64,000 bases of DNA from assembly GCA_030427585.1 (NCBI GenBank), contig JAUIBW010000029.1, positions 1 through 64,000 on the forward strand, written 5' to 3'. Made by a program: the position numbers and the translations under genes. How positions within the stretch are numbered: the first letter of the stretch is position 1; each line of letters starts with the position of its first letter. The notes under the pieces were generated by a model. The model had not been told where the DNA came from and searched no databases. It saw only the letters and a list, made by a program, of their open reading frames with translations. Below are positions 8,428-17,923 of this stretch, piece after piece. Source of the DNA: Bacteroidia bacterium (lineage in GTDB: Bacteria; Bacteroidota; Bacteroidia; Flavobacteriales; Flavobacteriaceae).

Positions 8428-11166
8428 TTATATTTCTATATTAGGGCCCAACCATTTCTTAGCATACTCAAGATCTACATCTTTACGTTTGGCAAAATCT
8501 TTTACCTGATCTTCTTTTACTTTTCCTAATCCAAAGTATCGAGCTTCAGAATTGGCAAAATAATATCCGGATACAGATGCTGCAGGCCACATAGCGAGGC
8601 TTTCTGTTAATTCTACTCCGATTTGTTCTTTAACCCGAAGTAACTCCCAAATTGTTATCTTTTCGAGGTGATCTGGGCAAGCTGGATATCCTGGTGCAGG
8701 TCGAATACCTTTATATGCTTCTTTTATTAATTCTTCATTGGTTAATGATTCATCATTAGCATATCCCCAATCTTCTTTACGTACTTTTTTATGCAAATAT
8801 TCTGCAAAAGCTTCGGCTAAACGATCTGCTAATGCCTTAATCATAATAGAATTATAGTCATCATGATCCGCTTCGAAAGCTTCAGCAAGTTCCTTAGTTC
8901 CAAAACCTGTTGTAACACAAAAACATCCCATATAATCTTGAATTCCGCTTTCTTTTGGGGCGACAAAATCAGACAAAGCAAAATTGGGCTTACCTGCATA
9001 TTTTTTTAATTGCTGGCGTAGTGTTCTGAATATAAAAGTCCCCTCTTCTGAAGACACCTCAATATCATCATCATTTATGGTATTAGCCTCGAACAATCCA
9101 TAAATAGCTTTGGCTCCTAATAATTTTTCATCAAATACTCTTTCTAATAATTCTCGCGCATCTTTAAATAAAGATGTAGCTTGTTCACCAACTACGGCAT
9201 CATTTAAAATAGCAGGGTATTTACCATGTAGATCCCAGGATCTAAAAAATGGTGACCAATCGATATACGGTTCTAGTTTTCTTAAATCAAAATCTTCTAT
9301 AACCTGAACTCCTAATTGATTTGGTGTTATAATTTCAGAGGCTTGCCAATCAATCAAATATTTGTTCTTTCTAGCCTCTTTAATACTCAGATATTCTTTT
9401 TGTTTTGTTCTTTTTAAGAACCCTTCTCTAAATTTCTCGTAATCTTCTTTGAGATCACCTATATATTTCTGATTGCTTCTTTTGTTTAACAAATCACCTA
9501 CAACCGTTACTGCTCTTGATGCATCATTAACATGCACTACAGCGTTTTTATATTGCGGATCAATCTTAACTGCTGTATGAGCTTTTGACGTGGTAGCCCC
9601 ACCTATTAATAATGGAATCTTAAAGTTCTTACGCTCCATTTCTTTTGCCAGGTGAACCATTTCATCTAATGATGGGGTTATTAAACCACTTAACCCAATG
9701 ATATCTACTTGTTCATCGATTGCAGTTTGAATAATTTTATCTGGCGGAACCATTACACCAAGATCTACGATTTCATAATTATTACATCCTAATACTACCG
9801 AGACAATATTTTTACCAATGTCATGCACATCTCCTTTTACTGTTGCCATCAAAATACGACCATTAGAATCATTTTCTTTTACTACACGCCCAGAAAGTGC
9901 ATTCTTTTTCTTTTCTTCTTCAATAAACGGAAGTAAATATGCTACTGCTTTTTTCATTACCCTGGCAGACTTTACTACCTGAGGTAAAAACATTTTACCA
10001 GATCCAAAAAGATCACCAACTACGTTCATCCCTGTCATTAAATGCCCTTCTATAACCTCTATTGGTTTATCTACGCTTAACCTTGCTTCTTCTACATCTT
10101 CTACTATAAACTGATCAATCCCTTTTACCAGGGCCTTGGTAATTCTATTTTGCAGTGATTCTTCTCTCCATGAAAGGTCAACAATCTGTTCCTTTTTGGT
10201 TCCTTTAACGGTTTCTGCAAAATCTAATAGTCGTTCGGTAGCATCATCGCGTCGATCCAGAATTACATCTTCTACATATTCTAATAGATCTTTAGGAATA
10301 TCATCATACACCTCTAACATTGCTGGATTTACGATTCCCATATTCATCCCTGCCTTAATGGCATGATACAGAAAAACAGAATGCATAGCCTCTCGAACCA
10401 CATTATTTCCTCTAAAAGAAAACGAAACATTACTTACACCTCCACTCACACTACTGTGTGGTAGATTTTCTCTTACCCATCGTGTAGCTTCAATAAAATC
10501 AATAGCGTTTTTACGATGCTCTTCCATTCCGGTTGCAACCGGAAATATATTGAGATCAAATATGATATCTTCTGGCGGAAATTTTACTTTATGAACCAAT
10601 AGATCATAGGATCGTTTTGAGATTTCTATACGACGTTCATAATTATCTGCTTGTCCAACCTCATCAAATGCCATGACAATTACAGCCGCCCCATATCTTT
10701 TTATGGCCTTTGCATGTGATATAAACTCTTCTTCTCCTTCCTTAAGGCTAATAGAATTTACCACACATTTTCCTTGTACTACCTGAAGCCCAGCTTCGAT
10801 GATTTCCCATTTAGAGCTATCGATCATAATGGGTACCCGGGCGATATCCGGTTCGGCCATTATAAGATTAAGAAACCTTATCATCGCATCTTTACCATCG
10901 ATTAAGCCATCATCCATATTGATATCAATGACCTGTGCTCCTCCTTCTACCTGATGTCTTGCTATATCTAAAGCTTCATCAAATTTTTCTTCCTTCACCA
11001 AACGCAAAAACTTGCGTGATCCCGCCACATTAGTTCGTTCTCCAACATTAATAAAATTCGTGTCAGCAGAAACAACCATTGGTTCCAGGCCAGAGAGCTT
11101 TAAGTACTTTCTGGTTGATTGTTTAGAGTTATCGGTTGATAGGTTTTGTGATTTATTTTCTATCAT
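8428..11166 (-). CDS. metH: Methionine synthase, C-terminal part (pterin, cobalamin and activation domains)
   Basis: A 912-residue protein equivalent to the second half of cobalamin-dependent MetH. The N-terminal pterin-binding barrel (residues about 20-300) has [14 protein letters not shown] and [11 protein letters not shown]. Next come the helical cap and the B12 domain with DVHDIGKN (His is the lower Co ligand). The reactivation domain at the C-terminus carries [12 protein letters not shown] for SAM binding. The homocysteine-binding domain is encoded separately at 11534-12538. Together they transfer methyl from 5-methyl-THF to homocysteine. A split MetH is common in Bacteroidota. Confidence 0.93.
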   Translation of the reverse strand: MIENKSQNLSTDNSKQSTRKYLKLSGLEPMVVSADTNFINVGERTNVAGSRKFLRLVKEEKFDEALDIARHQVEGGAQVIDINMDDGLIDGKDAMIRFLNLIMAEPDIARVPIMIDSSKWEIIEAGLQVVQGKCVVNSISLKEGEEEFISHAKAIKRYGAAVIVMAFDEVGQADNYERRIEISKRSYDLLVHKVKFPPEDIIFDLNIFPVATGMEEHRKNAIDFIEATRWVRENLPHSSVSGGVSNVSFSFRGNNVVREAMHSVFLYHAIKAGMNMGIVNPAMLEVYDDIPKDLLEYVEDVILDRRDDATERLLDFAETVKGTKKEQIVDLSWREESLQNRITKALVKGIDQFIVEDVEEARLSVDKPIEVIEGHLMTGMNVVGDLFGSGKMFLPQVVKSARVMKKAVAYLLPFIEEEKKKNALSGRVVKENDSNGRILMATVKGDVHDIGKNIVSVVLGCNNYEIVDLGVMVPPDKIIQTAIDEQVDIIGLSGLITPSLDEMVHLAKEMERKNFKIPLLIGGATTSKAHTAVKIDPQYKNAVVHVNDASRAVTVVGDLLNKRSNQKYIGDLKEDYEKFREGFLKRTKQKEYLSIKEARKNKYLIDWQASEIITPNQLGVQVIEDFDLRKLEPYIDWSPFFRSWDLHGKYPAILNDAVVGEQATSLFKDARELLERVFDEKLLGAKAIYGLFEANTINDDDIEVSSEEGTFIFRTLRQQLKKYAGKPNFALSDFVAPKESGIQDYMGCFCVTTGFGTKELAEAFEADHDDYNSIMIKALADRLAEAFAEYLHKKVRKEDWGYANDESLTNEELIKEAYKGIRPAPGYPACPDHLEKITIWELLRVKEQIGVELTESLAMWPAASVSGYYFANSEARYFGLGKVKEDQVKDFAKRKDVDLEYAKKWLGPNIEI

Positions 11167-11169
11167 AAC

Positions 11170-11523
11170 TTATAGGTTTTTATAATAGTTGATAAATCCA
11201 TTTAATAACTTTTTACATTTTAAAATTTGGGCTAACAGAATCTGATGCTGTTTTATTTCAAAATAATTTTGATCCAAAGCCAAATATGATTGTGTTTCTA
11301 ATTCATACAATGAACCTCTTGAAATATGTAAAAACTGAAGTGTATCTGCAGAAGTCCTTCTTCCGCATCCCTCAGCGATATTTGACGGTATTGAAATCGT
11401 GCTTCTTCTCATTTGATTTGTTAATCCATATAATTCATCCTTAGGAAACGTTTTTGTAATTTCATAAAGATTATTAACTAATATTCTTGACTCCTTCCAA
11501 ACTTCTAACTCTTTATACTCCAT
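11170..11523 (-). CDS. Four-helix-bundle (S23 / IVS-type) protein between the metH halves
   Basis: A 117-residue protein with the family hallmarks ELEVWKESRILVNNLYEIT, PKDELYGLTNQMRRSTISIPSNIAEGCGR and LYELETQSYLALD. Such proteins were first noted in 23S rRNA intervening sequences and form pentameric four-helix bundles. Their cellular role is unknown. It sits 3 bases from the downstream metH part and 10 bases from the upstream part, so it is translated within the methionine synthase operon. I infer a hitch-hiking insertion rather than a function in methionine synthesis. Confidence 0.85.
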   Translation of the reverse strand: MEYKELEVWKESRILVNNLYEITKTFPKDELYGLTNQMRRSTISIPSNIAEGCGRRTSADTLQFLHISRGSLYELETQSYLALDQNYFEIKQHQILLAQILKCKKLLNGFINYYKNL

Positions 11524-11533
11524 AATCTATCAA

Positions 11534-12538
11534 CTAAAAACTATCAACAGTCAACTTTCTTGGTTTATACTCTTTTGCTAACTCTGCTATTGCTTTAATA
11601 TGCTCTGGAGTGGTACCACAACAACCACCTATAATATTTACTAAGTTTTTTTCCATGTATTCTTTAATCTGTTCTGCCATTTGTTCAGGTGTTTCATCAT
11701 ACTCTCCAAAGGCATTTGGTAATCCGGCATTAGGGTGTGCAGATATTCCAAAACTTGCTTTCTGAGCCAAAACTTCTAAATAGGGGGTCAATTGATTTGC
11801 CCCCAATGCACAATTAAATCCAACGGACAACATCGGAACATGAGATAGTGAAATTAAAAATGCTTCTGCAGTTTGGCCTGATAATGTTCTACCACTTGCA
11901 TCTGTTATCGTACCACTTACCATAATCGGAACATCGATATTTCTTTCGTCTTTTACCTCTTCAATTGCAAAAAGTGCTGCTTTGGCATTTAATGTATCGA
12001 AAATAGTTTCTACCAGTAAAATATCTACTCCTCCATCTAGTAATGCTTCAACCTGTTGTTTATAAGCGATTCTTAATTCATCAAAGGTTACTGCTCTATA
12101 TCCTGGATCATTTACATCAGGAGACATACTTGCTGTTCTATTTGTTGGACCAATAGATCCTGCTACAAACCGGGGTTTATGAGGTTCTTTTTCGGTCAAC
12201 TCATCTGCTACTTCTTTAGCGATTTTTGCCGACTGATAATTTAGTTCATAGACCAAATCTTCCATTTCATAATCAGCCATGGCAATGGTTGTTCCCGAAA
12301 AGGTATTGGTTTCTACGATATCTGCTCCTGCTTCAAAATAAAGTCGATGTACTTCTTTTATTGCTTCGGGTTGGGTGATACTCAATAAATCATTATTTCC
12401 CTGCACAGGAACAGGCCAATCCTTGAATCGCTCTCCTCTAAAATCTTCTTCTGTAAACTTATACTTTTGCAGCATGGTTCCCATGGCCCCATCAAGAACA
12501 AGGATTCTTTCTTCTAGTATTTTGTTTATGTCTTTCAT
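11534..12538 (-). CDS. metH: Methionine synthase, homocysteine S-methyltransferase domain
   Basis: A 334-residue (beta/alpha)8 barrel of the homocysteine methyltransferase family. [11 protein letters not shown] opens the domain. The zinc ligands are Cys in SVGFNCALG and the paired Cys in [11 protein letters not shown]. It supplies the zinc-thiolate half-reaction for the split enzyme whose other half is at 8428-11166. It is the first gene after a SAM-I riboswitch (12692-12793), with about 150 bases of leader between the aptamer and the ATG. Confidence 0.93.
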   Translation of the reverse strand: MKDINKILEERILVLDGAMGTMLQKYKFTEEDFRGERFKDWPVPVQGNNDLLSITQPEAIKEVHRLYFEAGADIVETNTFSGTTIAMADYEMEDLVYELNYQSAKIAKEVADELTEKEPHKPRFVAGSIGPTNRTASMSPDVNDPGYRAVTFDELRIAYKQQVEALLDGGVDILLVETIFDTLNAKAALFAIEEVKDERNIDVPIMVSGTITDASGRTLSGQTAEAFLISLSHVPMLSVGFNCALGANQLTPYLEVLAQKASFGISAHPNAGLPNAFGEYDETPEQMAEQIKEYMEKNLVNIIGGCCGTTPEHIKAIAELAKEYKPRKLTVDSF

Positions 12539-12691
12539 TAATTATCAAGTATTATTGTAGATTCCGACCGTAATCTATATTAAGCATAGATCAAGTATTG
12601 GAATAACAAAACATTATTAATTCTTTATCAAAATAAAAAATTAGTGTATCAAGAAAAGTAAATGGAAAATATAGCAGAGCTATAAGTTTTG

Positions 12692-12793
12692 GTTATCTAT
12701 ACCGCTTAACGGATAGAATGTAGCACCTTCTTTACAAGGATAAAGGGTTGCTAAGGTTTCATAGGGTCTATTCCCTCCACCTTTCTTGATAAC
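12692..12793 (-). ncRNA. SAM-I (S-box) riboswitch upstream of metH
   Basis: Read on the minus strand the region has the S-box core: GGTGGAGGGA, then ACCCTATGAAACC and TTAGCAACC, followed by AAGGTGCTA. The closing P1 helix pairs GTTATC at the 5' side with GATAAC at the 3' side. SAM binding should lower expression of the split metH and possibly metF. Downstream (12670-12684) a short TATAGC-tct-GCTATA hairpin followed by UUUU could be part of the expression platform, but it is weak. Confidence 0.92.
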
Positions 12794-12840
12794 AATTAAA
12801 ATATATATGAACTAAACAACTCTTGCTGTTAATTTAACTG

Positions 12841-12871
12841 CAAATAAAAGGCATAGCCTTTTGTTATGCAA
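12841..12871 (-). promoter_or_regulatory. Candidate promoter of the metH riboswitch operon
   Basis: On the minus strand TTG (12869-12871) is followed after 20 bases by TTTATTTG (12841-12848), one mismatch from TAnnTTTG. The spacing is right for Bacteroidota sigma-70, and transcription would start about 40 bases before the SAM-I aptamer. The spacer contains a 17-bp palindrome, AAAAGGCATAGCCTTTT (12846-12862), which could be an operator. Confidence 0.35.
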
Positions 12872-12901
12872 GTTTATTTATCAATTTCACCTCGTATTAA
12901 C

Positions 12902-12929
12902 AAAAAAAGATTACCTAAAAAGGTAATCT
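12902..12929 (-). terminator. Rho-independent terminator of the 12955-13803 lipoprotein gene
   Basis: An AGATTACCT / AGGTAATCT stem with an AAAA loop is followed on the minus strand by a run of seven U. It lies 26 bases after the stop codon. Confidence 0.75.
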
Positions 12930-12954
12930 CTATTCTACATGTATATACTTTATA

Positions 12955-13803
12955 TTACCTTCGGAGCTCTGAGCCTCCAAAACCTCCTGTATTATGCCCT
13001 AGCGAGATGTAATTTGGCCCTTCGACAAATCCTCTTAGAATTCCATCGTTATTTGTATTCCCTTTAGGAACATCAACCCAATCTAACCACAACTGGCTAT
13101 AGAAACGACTCCCCCAGGCAACATTGGACCAGGTAGGGCGACCATTTACAAAATTGCGCTCTCCGAACCAAACAACCCTATTACCTATTTGTCTGATATA
13201 ATAAATCCCTCCATCGTCACCAACCCATCGACCAGTAATATTATTACTATCATTTACAACTCCAAATCCTGCCTGACGTGGACGAGGGAGATGCGAAGGC
13301 CTTGCTGTTTTTGTCCAAACAGAACCCCCAAAATTACTCCCGGACACTTTAGTAAATCCACTTCCAAAACAACCTATAGACAACGTTAAATTTCCACTTC
13401 CTGCTATTTTACCTTTAGGTACATCATAAAAACTACCGGTAATTGTTTTACCATTTATACTTCCTTTAAAAACATTGGCCCAAATACCCGATGGATGTTC
13501 TCCAAACCAATACACATTATTTCCAATATGCCTAACATAATAATGCCCTCCATCATTGGCATAATAATACCCAGACAAATTTGGTATAATAGAACACCAA
13601 TCAATATCTATAATATCGATATTGATTCCGTTTTCCTTCAGATAATCCTCTTTCGCTTTAGCGAGGAATTTTTCTTGTTCTGTATTTATTGTATTTAATT
13701 CTTGATCTATAACTGATTCTTTTTCACAATTTGTAAATAATAACATACTTGCTATTAAAAGAATGGAAACACCTAAATTAAATCTACTTTTTTTTGTTCT
13801 CAT
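12955..13803 (-). CDS. Lipoprotein with two copies of a Gly/Tyr/Trp-rich domain
   Basis: A 282-residue exported lipoprotein: leader then lipobox LFTNC with Cys26. After a charged linker come two related units (about residues 77-143 and 190-268). Both follow the pattern G.Y/W...DGG.YY.R.IGN.V.WFGE...W.NV..G......DVPKG. I do not know a named family for this. The repeat suggests a small beta-sandwich that binds a ligand or carbohydrate at the cell surface. The gene stands alone, with its own terminator downstream. Confidence 0.65.
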   Translation of the reverse strand: MRTKKSRFNLGVSILLIASMLLFTNCEKESVIDQELNTINTEQEKFLAKAKEDYLKENGINIDIIDIDWCSIIPNLSGYYYANDGGHYYVRHIGNNVYWFGEHPSGIWANVFKGSINGKTITGSFYDVPKGKIAGSGNLTLSIGCFGSGFTKVSGSNFGGSVWTKTARPSHLPRPRQAGFGVVNDSNNITGRWVGDDGGIYYIRQIGNRVVWFGERNFVNGRPTWSNVAWGSRFYSQLWLDWVDVPKGNTNNDGILRGFVEGPNYISLGHNTGGFGGSELRR

Positions 13804-14068
13804 ACCCCTTTAGTTTTTGTTTTTTCTATACTTCAGACATGCTAATTCTCATTAAAATACCACTTATAATACTCTTCAAACTTATTTTTTCAATTCAAAA
13901 ATACAATCAAAACCAATCAAAAAGCGGGGTCAAAAACCCCATTTTCTATAAGTGTAATACAGCCATCGCCAGAGGAAAACACCTTTTACCTCTAGTGATT
14001 ATTGCAACAACTATATTTAACAAAGGGTCTTTGTAAAGAAAGGCTTAACAACAACACTATTAGCTATC

Positions 14069-14650
14069 ATGAATGAATTAATTTCAAAAAAAAGCTGGTG
14101 GAATCGAAACTGGAAATGGGTACTCCCTATGACCGGGATAACTGTTTGTGTACTCGTATTTTTTATGATGACGGGTAATGCTGTATTTATACCATTTCCA
14201 ATCTAAATTTACTCAATAAAACCGCGTCTTTTTGTCTAATATTTCAAAATAAAACACAACCGTAGCCCTGCTATGCTTGAATTTTATTTTTCATCTAAGC
14301 CAAAAATCCATCATTTTTCTTATGAGTAAATTTAAATCAGAACTAGTATTAGATATGGATCTGTTTATGTTCAACCCAATCTTACGGAAAATGCTCTTGA
14401 AATAGTTAAAAAAAATGATCGTGTTATTGAAAAATTAGGCGAGCTATCTCCAATAGATTTCTTTCGGTTACTAGAAGGAGAAGTCGAATATGCTAATCAC
14501 AATACTTCAATTGCATTAACTGTTGGAATTAGAGGCACCAAAGGAAAAGGTAAACTGGATATCGTAGCCTCTAAACAAGGAGCTAACTGGGAATATCAAA
14601 AAATTACTGTTAGAATTAAAAACCAAAAAAAGAATCTATTGAAATCCTGA
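14069..14650 (+). pseudogene. Coa1-family protein gene interrupted by a MITE
   Basis: The frame from ATG 14069 encodes a short N-terminus with one membrane helix (VLPMTGITVCVLVFFMMTG) and hits TAA at 14204, inside the inserted element. Beyond the insertion, from 14351, the same frame resumes and runs to TGA at 14648, encoding RYGSVYVQPNLTENALEIV... through IRGTKGKGKLDIVASKQGANWEYQKITVRI. This matches cytochrome-oxidase-assembly-factor Coa1 family small proteins (one TM helix plus a TIM21-like domain). Removing 14189-14350 (162 bases) restores one continuous frame. The gene is therefore very probably inactive, unless the element is spliced or excised. Confidence 0.75.
14189..14350. mobile_element. 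MITE-like palindromic element, copy 2 (inside a Coa1-like gene)
   Basis: About 162 bp; ends are ATACCATTTCCAATCTAAAT at the left and, on the other strand, ATACTAGTTCTGATTTAAAT at the right. The inner hairpin AAAATAAAAC...TTTTATTTT carries the same CCGTAGC...GCTATGCTTG region as the copy at 4628-4792. The host gene reads in frame on both sides, which fixes the insertion borders to within a few bases. No target-site duplication longer than about 2-3 bases can be seen. Confidence 0.75.
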
Positions 14651-14663
14651 GAGATTAATATGA

Positions 14664-14984
14664 TTAAGACTCTGGGGCTAATTCTATTTCTAATCCATCC
14701 AACTCGGGAGTGATAGGGATTTGACATCCCAATCTACTATTATCCTCTACATAAAAGGCTTCTGCCAACATCAAATCTTCATCCTGTCCCATTTCTGGTA
14801 ATTCATGATCAGATAAAATATAGCATTGACAAGAAGCACACATGGCCATTCCCCCACAAGTTCCTTCTACCGGTAATTCGTAGGCCTTACAAACTTCCAT
14901 TAAATTCATAGCCATATCGGTAGGTGCTTGTATCTCATGTACTACACCTTCTCTATCTTTTATTTTTATGGTAACATCTGACAT
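14664..14984 (-). CDS. 2Fe-2S ferredoxin (adrenodoxin type)
   Basis: A 106-residue ferredoxin. The cluster ligands are Cys in EGTCGGMAMCASCQCY (C-x5-C-x2-C spacing) and a fourth in RLGCQI. The acidic C-terminus ELDGLEIELAPES fits an electron carrier. Possible partners are the FNR-like flavoprotein at 17924-18979 and the siroheme sulfite reductase, both in the next operon but not co-transcribed with it. An ISC-type housekeeping role is equally possible. Confidence 0.88.
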   Translation of the reverse strand: MSDVTIKIKDREGVVHEIQAPTDMAMNLMEVCKAYELPVEGTCGGMAMCASCQCYILSDHELPEMGQDEDLMLAEAFYVEDNSRLGCQIPITPELDGLEIELAPES

Positions 14985-15003
14985 ATCTTTTTATTTCTGT
15001 TTA

Positions 15004-15045
15004 CAAATATAATCAAAGACCTTACCGGTTTTATCTAAGGTCTTT
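15004..15045 (-). terminator. Hairpin terminator overlapping a ferredoxin promoter box
   Basis: AAAGACCTTA / TAAGGTCTTT (15015-15045) is a perfect 10-bp stem with an 11-base loop. On the minus strand it would end transcripts coming from 15301-16473. Directly after it lies TATATTTG (15004-15011), which fits TAnnTTTG and is placed 20 bases before the ferredoxin ATG. The rest of the 14985-15300 gap shows nothing else I can name. Confidence 0.5.
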
Positions 15046-15300
15046 TACATTTTATTTTAAATTGTTTAGCGTATTTTATTTAAGAGTTGTATCCCGTTTT
15101 TTTAAACCTGTAATTATGAAGATTTTGAAGGTTCAAATATACTGAATCTTATAAAAAATCATTCAAATAATAATCATTTATTAGCATCAATTTTACAAAA
15201 AGTAAATCAACAGAAAAGTGTGCCTCTTAATGAAAAAAGTAAAGTCAATACTATTTTTTATCTTTATTATGCTAAAAAACAGACCAAAACAAAGAAGATA

Positions 15301-16473
15301 TCATAGTTTTAGCTTGTATTTTTTTTGTTCTAACCACCCAGTAAAAACAACAACTAATAAAGAAAAAATAAAAGATATAAATAATCCTAAGCAAGAAGAG
15401 TTCAACATATCAGGAAACTTAATATCGGTAATAGCATATATTGGATACAAAAGATAAGGGATCATATAACATGTTAATGTTGCTGTACCTGCCGGAGCAA
15501 TTATCTTTGCCCAGCTAGTTTGTTTTTTCACATCTGTGATGTAATACAATATTGCAAACATAAGAAAACCTATCCCTGTACAGATAGCTAACCAAGATGG
15601 TGTTCCTTGTATTTTAGAAATCCCCCAATATGGCCTGGTTGCTATTCCGTAAATAATATGTATTATTCCTAATCCTATTAAACTTATAAACCGCCATTTT
15701 ATATTGGTTCCTGACAACTTCTTAAATACCAAAGTTGCTACTATACCAGCAGTAGTAAATGCAGGAATAGTACCGGTATATAATGTAGAAAACAAAGTAA
15801 TACTATCATTTTCAAAAATTAACTTATCGGTCTGATTCAATATAGAGAGTAGATTAAAAATGATCCATAAAATAATTATTATTGTAATGTTTCCTTTACT
15901 AAATAAGTAAATTAACCCATTGATGACATAAGCCCAACCAATAAGTCCCAAAATCCCCCACCATTGTATTTTCATCCAACTCTCTCCTTGAGAACCTCCA
16001 TTGTATATAATGGCTAAAAAAATAAGTATAATAAATCCAAAAGTTTGAAAATAAACATGCCATTTTTTTTGAATTGGACTTTTTTTCCAATTCATCCAAA
16101 TTAATAATACCGCCAAAGCCATAAGTAGACCCCAAAAATATTTCCCAATAAGAATGCTTTCATGATGAGCCGTTTCATAGTTTACCATAAAAAAACCAAT
16201 TAACAGCAATGATAAAGATCTTATAATTATATGCCTTGCTATTAAAGTTTTACTTTCATTTTTAGCAAGTCTATTTTCTATTGCATAAGGAATACTAAGT
16301 CCAACAATAAACAAAAACAACGGGAAAATAATATCAGAAAATCCCATATAATCTTCACTGGCAGTGGCATGTTTAAGCCATTTAGGAATATCTGTAAGTG
16401 TCCAGAAGTCATTTACCCAAATCATTAAAACCATGGTCAAAGCTCTAAAAATATCTATTGAGGCTATTCTCAT
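15301..16473 (-). CDS. Membrane acyltransferase of the DUF5009 / HGSNAT-like family
   Basis: A 390-residue integral membrane protein with about ten hydrophobic segments. The N-terminus RIASIDIFRALTMVLMIWVNDFW matches the heparan-alpha-glucosaminide N-acetyltransferase-like (DUF5009) family, and FSDIIFPLFLFIVGLSIPYA is the second conserved stretch. Members are thought to move acetyl groups from acetyl-CoA onto sugars across the membrane. It follows the GHL10-like lipoprotein gene on the same strand with a 56-base gap, suggesting a shared role on cell-surface or imported glycans. Confidence 0.8.
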   Translation of the reverse strand: MRIASIDIFRALTMVLMIWVNDFWTLTDIPKWLKHATASEDYMGFSDIIFPLFLFIVGLSIPYAIENRLAKNESKTLIARHIIIRSLSLLLIGFFMVNYETAHHESILIGKYFWGLLMALAVLLIWMNWKKSPIQKKWHVYFQTFGFIILIFLAIIYNGGSQGESWMKIQWWGILGLIGWAYVINGLIYLFSKGNITIIIILWIIFNLLSILNQTDKLIFENDSITLFSTLYTGTIPAFTTAGIVATLVFKKLSGTNIKWRFISLIGLGIIHIIYGIATRPYWGISKIQGTPSWLAICTGIGFLMFAILYYITDVKKQTSWAKIIAPAGTATLTCYMIPYLLYPIYAITDIKFPDMLNSSCLGLFISFIFSLLVVVFTGWLEQKKYKLKL

Positions 16474-16529
16474 ATTTAAAACCTATTTTTTTTTAAGTAT
16501 AATAACTTAGGCATATGGTTTAAAAGATA

Positions 16530-17675
16530 TTATTTAGTAAAATCTGTATTCATTGTTTTTTGCAAAACCTCCCAATGCGCATCTGTCATTCTATTGGGTG
16601 TAAACAAACAAATACCTGTGGCTCCATTTTGAATAGATTCAATAATTGCAGCTTCTAATTCTTCAGGTAGTAAACCATGATTTTCGGGATCTGCTTCGTT
16701 TGCCTTATTTTTAGGTTTCGGGCAAATGAATAAACCGCTATAAACGGGTTTCTTGTTATTAGCAGCTGTTACTTCTTCTTTTGTTAGCTCGCCGATCCAT
16801 TTTGTATCTTCTAGATAGAAGTCATTATAATTCATAGGAAAAAATGCATCTAAATTCCATTTATTCCACTCTTGTCTTACTAGTTTTTTTGCGATAGAAT
16901 TTGGCCCTGGAAACACCGCTGCATTAATCACCTTATTTTTATCATGCACTACATTTGCCAATCTATTCACCACTTTAGTTATCAAATCATAACGAAATTG
17001 TTTCCATTCTTTGATTTGCGAAGGATCTTCGACATCTTTAATATCTATACCAGATAATGATTTAAAATCATGAACACATTTATCACAGTAACAATAATCA
17101 AATTGAGGATATTCTTTATCCATTACCAGATTATATTTTTCCCATAATCCTTTTGCTAAAATCACATCTGGAAACCGGATATAATCTAGATGAATTCCAT
17201 CTACTTCTTCTACCTCGGCAACACTACTGTATAGATTTTTAAGAAAATCATATACCTCATCTTTATTAGGGCATAAAAACTGGTAGTGCGAAACATATGC
17301 AGGTTTATCATATGCAGATTCATCATTTCGATTAATAGCGTACCATTCTGGTTTTAATTTTGGATTAGAGTTTTGTATCATGGTCGGTATCCATGCATGA
17401 AACTCCATTCCTGTTTGCTTAACAATTTTACCTACTCTTTTATAAATTAAAGGATCATGGCCTGCAGAATACATTAAACCATCTATTCCTTTATTTTTTA
17501 ATTCCTGAAATTGTTTTCTTAACTCTTCGTCTGATATATTTTCGGGTAAATGTGCCCATGCATAAACGGGTATTTTGTTTTTAGTGATGGTATTCTTTTT
17601 AGTTTCAGTTTCAGCTTTATTTTTACAGGCAATTAACACAAAAACAATCGAAAGAATAGAGAATAGCTTTTTCAT
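16530..17675 (-). CDS. GHL10-type (family 10-like) glycosyl hydrolase lipoprotein
   Basis: A 381-residue lipoprotein with lipobox VLIACKNK near residue 17. The barrel domain has GIDGLMYSAGHDP, FHAWIPTM, VDGIHLDYIRFPDV (typical of glycosyl-hydrolase-like 10 proteins), FPMNYNDFY and a C-terminal GATGICLFTPN. The substrate is unknown; relatives act on peptidoglycan or surface glycans. It is probably co-transcribed with the downstream membrane acyltransferase. Confidence 0.8.
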   Translation of the reverse strand: MKKLFSILSIVFVLIACKNKAETETKKNTITKNKIPVYAWAHLPENISDEELRKQFQELKNKGIDGLMYSAGHDPLIYKRVGKIVKQTGMEFHAWIPTMIQNSNPKLKPEWYAINRNDESAYDKPAYVSHYQFLCPNKDEVYDFLKNLYSSVAEVEEVDGIHLDYIRFPDVILAKGLWEKYNLVMDKEYPQFDYCYCDKCVHDFKSLSGIDIKDVEDPSQIKEWKQFRYDLITKVVNRLANVVHDKNKVINAAVFPGPNSIAKKLVRQEWNKWNLDAFFPMNYNDFYLEDTKWIGELTKEEVTAANNKKPVYSGLFICPKPKNKANEADPENHGLLPEELEAAIIESIQNGATGICLFTPNRMTDAHWEVLQKTMNTDFTK

Positions 17676-17866
17676 AAGAACGTTTAAAAAAAATTAGAAT
17701 CATAGGTAAAGAAAAAAAACAGGTTTTAAAATTTTTTTCTACAAAACACATCTTTTTATAGAAATACAACCAGTTTTGCATCCTATTATACCATTTTTAA
17801 CAACGCTAAAAACAGGATATTGAAACAATTCAATCTTTATTCACAGGGTCTAAAAGAAAAAGGCAT

Positions 17867-17890
17867 ATACCGAAAACTAATATTCGGTAT
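17867..17890 (-). terminator. Terminator of the cys/siroheme operon
   Basis: ATACCGAA / TTCGGTAT is a perfect 8-bp stem with an 8-base loop, 34 bases after the FNR stop. On the minus strand it is followed by a U-rich stretch (GCCUUUUUCUUUU). It marks the end of the long operon 17924-25865. Confidence 0.65.
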
Positions 17891-17923
17891 ACACCTGTTT
17901 TTATTTTTAAAGTAAACTCTTTT

